This document shows positions 1 to 4,196 of a stretch of 6,098 nucleotides of DNA, piece after piece; the stretch's first letter is position 1; every line of letters starts with the position of its first letter. Source of the stretch: Candidatus Methanolliviera sp. GoM_asphalt (GTDB lineage: Archaea > Halobacteriota > Methanoliparia > Methanoliparales > Methanoliparaceae); NCBI GenBank assembly GCA_902158745.1, contig CABGHH010000100.1, positions 1-6,098 on the forward strand. Direction: 5' to 3'. The notes beneath the pieces are model-generated. The model was not told the origin of the DNA and did no database searches. It worked only from the letters and a program-made list of their open reading frames with translations. The translations under genes and the position numbers were made by a program.

Positions 1-1247
1 TCGTTGTACCTTCCATCCCCCTTCCACAACGCTATCCCGAGTGCGAGCGTCATAAGACCATAGACGGCATCTGTCAGCATGATGCCGAAGAAGATGGCAA
101 AAGAGATTGCAAGTAAGATTGTGGGATCTATTTCGCCATATTTGGGTGTAGAATACAAATTTGTGAGGGGTTCGAAATGTTTAAAGAATGAGGGATTTTC
201 AAGTTTGACTGGAACTTCTTCTGGATCGTTTGGATCGGTCGTTTCGACCATTGAGCATCCAAATTTTTTAATCTCATCCACAACATTCTTTTCGTCTTTT
301 GCTGGGATCCAGCCCTCAATCAAGAAAGTATTTTCAGTCTTAGCGAGACTTGTTTTTATTGTCTCTCGCTCCCTCTCTATCTCCAAAAGTTCCTGGTATG
401 ATTCTAATTCATCTCTCCACTTTTCTGCAGATTCGGCCACTTTCTTCTTCAGCTCATCACGCTCTTCTCCCAACCGCCCGATCTTCTCTTCTATCTCAGA
501 GATTACATTCAAGATATTTCCATGGAGATCGTACTTCTCAAAATCAATCTCTGCTCTTTCAAAGGAGGACTTGCGTAGGATATTCGCAACGGCACCTGAT
601 TCCTCTCTTAAAGATGTTGCAACAAGTATGGATTCCTCTTTGGATATGTCAACTTTTTCTGCAAGATACTTTACACCAGATTCATCTAAGTTCCCTGAGA
701 TCTTGGCATAATCTTCCATTTTACAGATGCCCACGAAGGATACAAGGTTTTTCGTCGGTTTCAAGAGTTCGATCTCTATGTCAAGCGCGGATATCCTTTC
801 CAATGAAGATTTTAGATCGGTAAGATCTAATAATTCCTTATCTATTCTATCAATAGCATCAATTGGTTCTTTAATCTCCCCATTTACAGCTGATATTAAA
901 TTACCAGCTTTTTGGAGCAATTCCTCCCCAAAAACATCTTCAACCGGTATTTTTCTAGGAGGAGTAGGTTTAAATAAACTTTTAATGAAGTTATCTTTGT
1001 ATTTTGGACTTACCTCTTCAAAAGACTCCAAAATAACATCTATGGAGGATAGCTTCGTCGCCGTATTTTTTATATTCACATCGGCGGCATGAGGTTCTAA
1101 TAATGATTCCCACATTGGATCGTCTATCTTCTCTCTTAGATCTGTAATCTCGACCGCACCCAGCTCATGAAGCCTTTTTAGGATATCTTCTCTATATCTG
1201 CCCAGCGATATTATCCCGATCTTTTTCATCCTCGCCGGCTTAAACAT
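1..1247 (-). CDS. ahaI: A-type (V-type) ATP synthase subunit I, 5' part only (truncated at window edge)
   Basis: Membrane stator subunit (subunit a/I) of the archaeal A1Ao ATP synthase, which carries the ion half-channels and anchors the peripheral stalk. I translated it by hand: the frame opens at ATG 1247 and stays open to base 1, giving 415 full codons. The family is usually about 600-700 residues, so the missing part is most of the membrane domain. Visible features are a soluble N-terminal region with charged, helix-forming segments (about residues 245-300 look coiled-coil), the family motif GWIP at 312-315, EIDPT at 372-376, and the first transmembrane segment from about 377, including FFGIMLTDAVYG (386-397), which matches the conserved FFG-x-M-x-x-D-x-x-YG block of the family. 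The start lies 6 bp after the ahaH stop and has its own Shine-Dalgarno. The H-then-I order matches the aha/atp operons of methanogens, so the genes K, E, C, F, A, B and D are expected beyond the left edge (inference). Confidence 0.95.
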   Translation of the reverse strand, partial: MFKPARMKKIGIISLGRYREDILKRLHELGAVEITDLREKIDDPMWESLLEPHAADVNIKNTATKLSSIDVILESFEEVSPKYKDNFIKSLFKPTPPRKIPVEDVFGEELLQKAGNLISAVNGEIKEPIDAIDRIDKELLDLTDLKSSLERISALDIEIELLKPTKNLVSFVGICKMEDYAKISGNLDESGVKYLAEKVDISKEESILVATSLREESGAVANILRKSSFERAEIDFEKYDLHGNILNVISEIEEKIGRLGEERDELKKKVAESAEKWRDELESYQELLEIERERETIKTSLAKTENTFLIEGWIPAKDEKNVVDEIKKFGCSMVETTDPNDPEEVPVKLENPSFFKHFEPLTNLYSTPKYGEIDPTILLAISFAIFFGIMLTDAVYGLMTLALGIALWKGDGRYN

Positions 1248-1250
1248 CGA

Positions 1251-1258
1251 AGATCACC
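1251..1258 (-). promoter_or_regulatory. Shine-Dalgarno of ahaI overlapping the ahaH stop codon
   Basis: On the minus strand GGTGATCT lies 3 bases before the ahaI ATG. GGTGATC matches the extended complement of the archaeal 16S rRNA 3' end. The TGA inside it is the ahaH stop codon, so termination of ahaH and initiation of ahaI share the same bases, which suggests translational coupling. Confidence 0.7.
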
Positions 1259-1565
1259 CGAGAATCTGCGTAACGACGCGGTCCACCGCTTCGTCGATCT
1301 TCAATATGGCATTCTCTTTTAAAACCTTTATATTCCTCTCGTTCTCCGATAAGATTGCTTCTGACTCCTTTTCTGCATCAGATTTGGCATTCTCCATCAT
1401 CACTTCAACCTCTCTCTTAGCCGCTTCTACCGTCTCTTCATAAGAGGTTCTGGCGCTATTTTCCGCATCCTCGATCCGCTTCTTGGCTTCCTCTCCTGCC
1501 CTATTGATATCACTATTGCATTTGCCTTCCTTACCTCTTATCTCCCTCAGTGATTCTAAAACCAT
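1254..1565 (-). CDS. ahaH: A-type (V-type) ATP synthase subunit H (peripheral stalk)
   Basis: A 103-residue, strongly charged, almost wholly helical protein with long runs of Ala/Glu/Lys/Arg and no predicted membrane segment. That is the character and length (about 100-110 residues) of archaeal ATP synthase subunit H. The subunit is known to pair with subunit E in a coiled-coil peripheral stalk that holds the catalytic head against rotation and attaches to subunit I. The coiled coil probably spans residues 5-95. The single Cys is at residue 16. The start is supported by GGAGGT just upstream, and the stop overlaps the Shine-Dalgarno of ahaI. It is the first gene of its operon and has a TATA-like promoter in the 68-bp gap before it. 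Low-complexity coiled coils are weak evidence on their own; the identification rests mainly on its place directly before ahaI. Confidence 0.9.
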   Translation of the reverse strand: MVLESLREIRGKEGKCNSDINRAGEEAKKRIEDAENSARTSYEETVEAAKREVEVMMENAKSDAEKESEAILSENERNIKVLKENAILKIDEAVDRVVTQILG

Positions 1566-1568
1566 CTA

Positions 1569-1574
1569 ACCTCC
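1569..1574 (-). promoter_or_regulatory. Shine-Dalgarno of ahaH
   Basis: GGAGGT on the minus strand, 3 bases before the ATG at 1565. It is a near-perfect match to the anti-Shine-Dalgarno and fixes the start codon. Confidence 0.75.
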
Positions 1575-1603
1575 AATCCCAAGATTCAGATTGACATATC
1601 TCT

Positions 1604-1618
1604 TATTTAAATTTTTTC
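1604..1618 (-). promoter_or_regulatory. Probable archaeal BRE/TATA promoter of the ATP synthase operon
   Basis: The minus strand reads GAAAAAA followed by TTTAAATA (TATA-like, 1611-1604). The purine/A-rich block fits a BRE element. Transcription would be expected to start about 25 bp downstream, near 1582, giving a 5' leader of about 17 nt that includes the GGAGGT site. It lies in the only gap before ahaH, consistent with an independent promoter for the ATP synthase operon. This is based on consensus and spacing alone, in an AT-rich gap. Confidence 0.5.
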
Positions 1619-1633
1619 GATCATTTTAAATAG

Positions 1634-2809
1634 CTATGAACCATTCGTAACCGTTCCATATTCTTCGTTTAAAATATCCTCCGAGACGGTTGAGTTAGGA
1701 GATATATATATTTCGGGCCATATCTTTACGTAAGATCTCACCGTAGAATTGTTTTCTATATTAGATCTCGGGCCAATTACGACTCCGTTCTCTATGATAG
1801 AGTCTCTCCCAATTTTGGTGCATTCGTCTATGATCGCACTCGAGATTATCGATCCTTCCTCTATCGTTACGTCGTCATAAAGGATGGCAGATAATATCTT
1901 GGAATCGCTCTCTATGCTACAGTTAGATCCAAGAGATGTATAGGGAGCTATCAGAACATCTTCTCCTATGGTGGTATTCTCCCCAACAATCACCGGACCC
2001 ACGATCGAGGTGCCTCGCCCGATTTTAACCCCGTTTTGAATACTGATTGGCCCCCTGATCTTACCTTTGGAGTAAAATTCTCCAGTTATCTCCGTTCCTA
2101 CCATATCCCCAAGTTTCCAACGAACCGCCCCCCTATAACTTTTGATATCTCCAACATCACTCCAATGCCCTCGGGAGAGCCATCCGCCCATCTTTTTACC
2201 ACTTTCTAAAAATCTCGGAAATAGATCTTTTGCGAAATCGTATCTTTCCCCCTTTATGACACACTCAAATATCTCGGAATCACAGACGTATATCCCGGTA
2301 TTCGCCAGATTGCTGAATACCTCTCCGGGCAGTGGCTTCTCCTTGAATCGCTTTAGCTCATTTTTTGCGTTCATCTCGACGATGCCGTACTCTCTGGGAT
2401 CATCTATGCAGACGAGGCCGATCGTCACGATAGAATCGTTTCTCTTGTGAAAATCGCATATCTGCTTGAGATTGAAGTCCAATGCGAGATCACCACCGAC
2501 TACCAGGAAGGTATCCCCGTCTAAATAATCCTGTGCGTTCTTTACGCTGCCGGCCGTTCCAAGTTTCTTCTCTTCATATACATATTTTATATTCGCCCCG
2601 AATAGGGATCCGTCTCTGAAATATTCCTCGATCTTCTCACCCTGATATCCGAGCGTTATGACAATCTCATCGAGACCACTTGAGACGAGATTTTCCACCA
2701 GATGTTGAATTGATGGCTTGTTCAATAGGGGAATCATCGGTTTTGGTCGCTCAAACGTCAAAGGCCTTAAACGAGTTCCAACACCTCCACACATGATGCA
2801 TGCCTTCAT
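1634..2809 (-). CDS. Sugar-1-phosphate nucleotidylyltransferase with left-handed beta-helix domain (GDP-mannose pyrophosphorylase-like)
   Basis: A 391-residue NDP-sugar pyrophosphorylase, which joins a sugar-1-phosphate and an NTP into an NDP-sugar and pyrophosphate in the cytoplasm. The N-terminal Rossmann-like domain (about 1-235) has the nucleotide-binding signature GGVGTRLRPLT (8-18) and RPKP (21-24, with Lys23), the metal-binding GGD (Asp107), the sugar-contacting FKEKP (155-159), NTGIY (170-174) and WSDVGD (216-221, with Asp218). Residues about 250-375 form hexapeptide repeats (IG/VG/I-x-x-G pattern) of a left-handed beta-helix, followed by KIWPE (362-366). The GGxGTRLRPLTxxRPKP form and the length resemble mannose-1-phosphate guanylyltransferases, but glucose- or GlcNAc-1-phosphate activity cannot be excluded, so no symbol is given. 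The start at MKACIMCGG is canonical. No Shine-Dalgarno is visible; the ATG follows a hairpin-rich spacer. The likely role is supplying activated sugar for surface glycans or N-glycosylation (inference). Confidence 0.9.
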   Translation of the reverse strand: MKACIMCGGVGTRLRPLTFERPKPMIPLLNKPSIQHLVENLVSSGLDEIVITLGYQGEKIEEYFRDGSLFGANIKYVYEEKKLGTAGSVKNAQDYLDGDTFLVVGGDLALDFNLKQICDFHKRNDSIVTIGLVCIDDPREYGIVEMNAKNELKRFKEKPLPGEVFSNLANTGIYVCDSEIFECVIKGERYDFAKDLFPRFLESGKKMGGWLSRGHWSDVGDIKSYRGAVRWKLGDMVGTEITGEFYSKGKIRGPISIQNGVKIGRGTSIVGPVIVGENTTIGEDVLIAPYTSLGSNCSIESDSKILSAILYDDVTIEEGSIISSAIIDECTKIGRDSIIENGVVIGPRSNIENNSTVRSYVKIWPEIYISPNSTVSEDILNEEYGTVTNGS

Positions 2810-2825
2810 AGCTCTATCAACTCAT

Positions 2826-2846
2826 CTAAAAATCTCCGATTTTTAG
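2826..2846 (-). repeat. Triloop hairpin B4 (9-bp stem, loop GGA)
   Basis: Perfect 9-bp stem: CTAAAAATC pairs with GATTTTTAG around a GGA loop on the minus strand. It ends 16 bases before the nucleotidyltransferase ATG. The only purine-rich Shine-Dalgarno-like string nearby, GGAG, falls in this loop and first stem base, about 25 bases from the ATG, which is too far for normal use. Confidence 0.85.
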
Positions 2847-2881
2847 GTGCTCAAAAATCCTTTGGATTTTTGGTAGAGCAC
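2847..2881 (-). repeat. Triloop hairpin B3 with extended outer stem (loop AAA)
   Basis: Inner perfect 9-bp stem at 2852-2872 (CAAAAATCC / GGATTTTTG, loop AAA on the minus strand), extended by an outer 5-bp stem (2847-2851 with 2877-2881) across a 4-nt bulge. The outer stem shares bases 2877-2881 with hairpin B2, so the two cannot both form in full. Confidence 0.8.
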
Positions 2882-2899
2882 AAATCTTTGATTTGTGCT
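2877..2899 (-). repeat. Triloop hairpin B2 (10-bp stem, loop AAA)
   Basis: Perfect stem AGCACAAATC / GATTTGTGCT with an AAA loop on the minus strand. Its 15-bp core (2881-2895) is the exact reverse complement of hairpin B1 (2906-2920), so B1 and B2 can also pair with each other. Confidence 0.85.
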
Positions 2900-2905
2900 T
2901 ATTTA

Positions 2906-2920
2906 CAAATCAAAGATTTG
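2906..2920 (-). repeat. Triloop hairpin B1 (6-bp stem, loop TTT)
   Basis: CAAATC / GATTTG around a TTT loop on the minus strand, starting 3 bases after the dnaJ TGA. It is an inverted copy of the B2 core. Confidence 0.8.
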
Positions 2921-2923
2921 CAA

Positions 2924-4060
2924 TCATCCAAATATCTTTCCAAAGACCCCTTTCTTCTTATTCTGACCTATGGAATCAAACTCTCTGACCAGTTCCTTTC
3001 CCCTCTCATTTAGCTTCTTTGGAATGGTTACCTTTACTTCAACCTTCTGATCTCCCCGTCCATAACCGTGTAGATGTGGGATTCCCTGCCCTCTCAAGAC
3101 AAAAGTGGTGTGTGTCTGTGTTCCGGGAGGTATCTTCATATCAGCCTTTCTTCCATCGAGCGTTGGAACCTCTATCTCATCTCCGAGCACCAGTTGACCG
3201 AAACTTACGGGCACCTCGCACAGGACATCATCTCCATTTCTTTTGAAGAACCCATCTTCTTTTATATATATCACGACGTACAGATCTCCGGGAATATCTC
3301 CATATTCTCCTTCGCCAACAATTCGCAATCTAGATCCTTCTTCGACGCCTGGAGGTATTTTAACTCTTATCCGCTTCTCTTGAAGTGTCCTTCCCGTTCC
3401 GCCGCATTTGGGACAGGGATCTTTTATTACCACACCTTCTCCACCACAATCCGGACAGGTGGTTATATTTACGAATTGTCCAAAAGCTGTTCTCCTAACA
3501 TTTTGTATCTGTCCTCTTCCATCGCATCTTGGACACTTTTCTGGGGAAGAACCGGCCTTACTCCTTCTGCCGTTACATTCCGGGCAAATCCCATATTTCC
3601 TAACATTTATCTCCTTATTGATCCCAAAGGCGGCATCTTTAAGGCTAATCTCTAGGTCATATCGTATGTCCGCACCCCTTCTCGCCCTTTCACTTCTATT
3701 AGAGAAACCGCGATCAAAGAAACTTCTTTTCTTTCTAGAGAAACCGAGATTAAAAAAATCTTCGAAGATGTTTCCAAGCCCGAGATCTCCGAATATGTCG
3801 TCGAAGTTCACTCCCCTGAAGATGTCCTCCGTTGAATATCCACTTATTCCTGCTTCTCCAAACATATCGTACTGTTTTCTCTTCTTATCATCCGAAAGAA
3901 CAGCGTACGCCTCTGATAGTTCCTTAAACTTCTCCCCCGCATCCGGGTTCTTATTAACGTCCGGATGGTACTTCATCGCAAGCTTTCTATACGCTTTTTT
4001 TATCTCTTCCTTACTCGCATCCTTTGAGACGTCCAATATCTCGTAGTAATCTTTTGCCAT
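2924..4060 (-). CDS. dnaJ: DnaJ (Hsp40), type I co-chaperone
   Basis: A 378-residue full-length type I J-protein that delivers unfolded clients to DnaK and stimulates its ATPase in the cytoplasm. The J domain (about 1-70) has HPD at 32-34 and the usual DYYEIL start. A Gly/Phe-rich linker follows (about 71-128), containing DIFGDLGLGNIFEDFF and a 12-residue near-duplication (103-108 FNLGFS, 115-120 FDRGFS). The zinc domain has four Cys pairs: C159/C162, C176/C179, C202/C205 and C216/C219. The last three pairs keep the CxxCxGxG form, but the first reads CPECNGRR and has lost its second Gly. Beta-rich client-binding domains (about 225-345) include the typical KIPPG twice. The start is fixed by the J domain. 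No Shine-Dalgarno is visible; a hairpin ends 3 bases before the ATG. It follows dnaK by 136 bp, the usual chaperone order. Confidence 0.98.
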   Translation of the reverse strand: MAKDYYEILDVSKDASKEEIKKAYRKLAMKYHPDVNKNPDAGEKFKELSEAYAVLSDDKKRKQYDMFGEAGISGYSTEDIFRGVNFDDIFGDLGLGNIFEDFFNLGFSRKKRSFFDRGFSNRSERARRGADIRYDLEISLKDAAFGINKEINVRKYGICPECNGRRSKAGSSPEKCPRCDGRGQIQNVRRTAFGQFVNITTCPDCGGEGVVIKDPCPKCGGTGRTLQEKRIRVKIPPGVEEGSRLRIVGEGEYGDIPGDLYVVIYIKEDGFFKRNGDDVLCEVPVSFGQLVLGDEIEVPTLDGRKADMKIPPGTQTHTTFVLRGQGIPHLHGYGRGDQKVEVKVTIPKKLNERGKELVREFDSIGQNKKKGVFGKIFG

Positions 4061-4063
4061 TTA

Positions 4064-4078
4064 AAAATCTTCGATTTT
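4064..4078 (-). repeat. Triloop hairpin A4 (6-bp stem, loop GAA)
   Basis: AAAATC / GATTTT around a GAA loop on the minus strand, ending only 3 bases before the dnaJ ATG. If folded, it would occupy the place where a Shine-Dalgarno would normally lie. Confidence 0.75.
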
Positions 4079-4081
4079 CGC

Positions 4082-4088
4082 TAATATG
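4082..4088 (-). promoter_or_regulatory. dnaJ: Possible TATA-like element for a leaderless dnaJ transcript
   Basis: CATATTA on the minus strand is centred 25 bp before the dnaJ start codon, the distance expected if transcription began at the ATG. Together with the missing Shine-Dalgarno this would fit a leaderless mRNA. The match to the archaeal TATA consensus is poor, so this is only a candidate. Confidence 0.2.
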
Positions 4089-4101
4089 CAAATGGAACAT
4101 T

Positions 4102-4120
4102 CAAAAATCTTCGATTTTTG
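4102..4120 (-). repeat. Triloop hairpin A3 (8-bp stem, loop GAA)
   Basis: Perfect stem CAAAAATC / GATTTTTG with a GAA loop on the minus strand. Same core as A4. Confidence 0.85.
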
Positions 4121-4124
4121 GCAT

Positions 4125-4145
4125 GCGAAAATGTCCTATTTTCGC
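4125..4145 (-). repeat. Hairpin A2 (8-bp stem, 5-nt loop)
   Basis: GCGAAAAT / ATTTTCGC around a 5-nt loop (AGGAC on the minus strand). It is a different family from the AAATC-N3-GATTT hairpins. One arm is part of the 20-bp direct repeat, and GCATGC (4121-4126) abuts and slightly overlaps it on the low-coordinate side. Confidence 0.8.
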
Positions 4146-4150
4146 TAATA

Positions 4151-4169
4151 TGCAAATCGAAGATTTGCA
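4151..4169 (-). repeat. Triloop hairpin A1 (8-bp stem, loop TTC)
   Basis: Perfect stem TGCAAATC / GATTTGCA with a TTC loop on the minus strand. It is the first hairpin after the dnaK stop. Its core AAATCTTCGATTT is the reverse complement of the core shared by A3 and A4. Confidence 0.85.
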
Positions 4170-4196
4170 CACATTTGCACAACACCGCTAACTTAA

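Larger units (their letters stand above)
2810..2923 (-). other. Hairpin-filled spacer between dnaJ and the nucleotidyltransferase gene
   Basis: A 114-bp intergenic spacer in which positions 2826-2920 are almost wholly occupied by four short palindromes with 3-nt loops, listed separately. No coding frame of note is present, and no clear promoter or Shine-Dalgarno for the next gene. In the direction of transcription the loops read TTT, AAA, AAA, GGA. The first hairpin begins 3 bases after the dnaJ stop codon. Confidence 0.85.
4074..4157 (-). repeat. Pair of identical 20-bp direct repeats
   Basis: The plus-strand sequence ATTTTCGCTAATATGCAAAT occurs at 4074-4093 and again, without mismatch, at 4138-4157, 64 bp apart. 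Each copy overlaps the arms of adjacent hairpins and contains a CATATTA element on the minus strand. Confidence 0.9.
4061..4196 (-). other. Hairpin-filled spacer between dnaK and dnaJ
   Basis: A 136-bp intergenic spacer holding four short palindromes and a 20-bp direct repeat, listed separately. In the direction of transcription the AAATC-N3-GATTT loops read TTC, GAA, GAA. A tandem pair GTGCAAAT at 4180-4173 and 4170-4163 (minus strand) precedes the first hairpin. No Shine-Dalgarno is present before dnaJ. No coding frame is apparent. Confidence 0.85.

Noticed and set aside
79..711. Plus-strand open frame of 210 codons
   Set aside because: It lies antisense to ahaI, whose minus-strand frame has clear family motifs. 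The product is a low-complexity Ser/Phe-rich sequence, as expected from the complement of a Glu/Lys-rich gene.
2826..2834. Short upstream open frame ATG AGT TGA before the nucleotidyltransferase
   Set aside because: Only two sense codons without a ribosome binding site; most likely chance.
2826..2920. CRISPR array
   Set aside because: The repeats are palindromes of 15-23 bp set almost end to end with differing sequence. There are no unique spacers of regular length between identical repeats, and no cas genes.
2826..2920. Bacterial-type intrinsic terminators
   Set aside because: The stems are AT-rich and none is followed by a clear run of T on the transcribed strand; archaeal termination does not normally use such hairpins. 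A processing role stays possible.
3408..4046. Plus-strand open frame of 212 codons antisense to dnaJ
   Set aside because: It is a shadow of dnaJ with Ser/Leu/Pro-rich translation, no recognisable domain and no start signal. The frames at 3074-3655 and 4885-5412 were rejected for the same reason.
4061..4196. Small RNA or tRNA gene in the dnaK-dnaJ spacer
   Set aside because: No cloverleaf, box A/B or known RNA family motif could be seen; the hairpins are short and repetitive.
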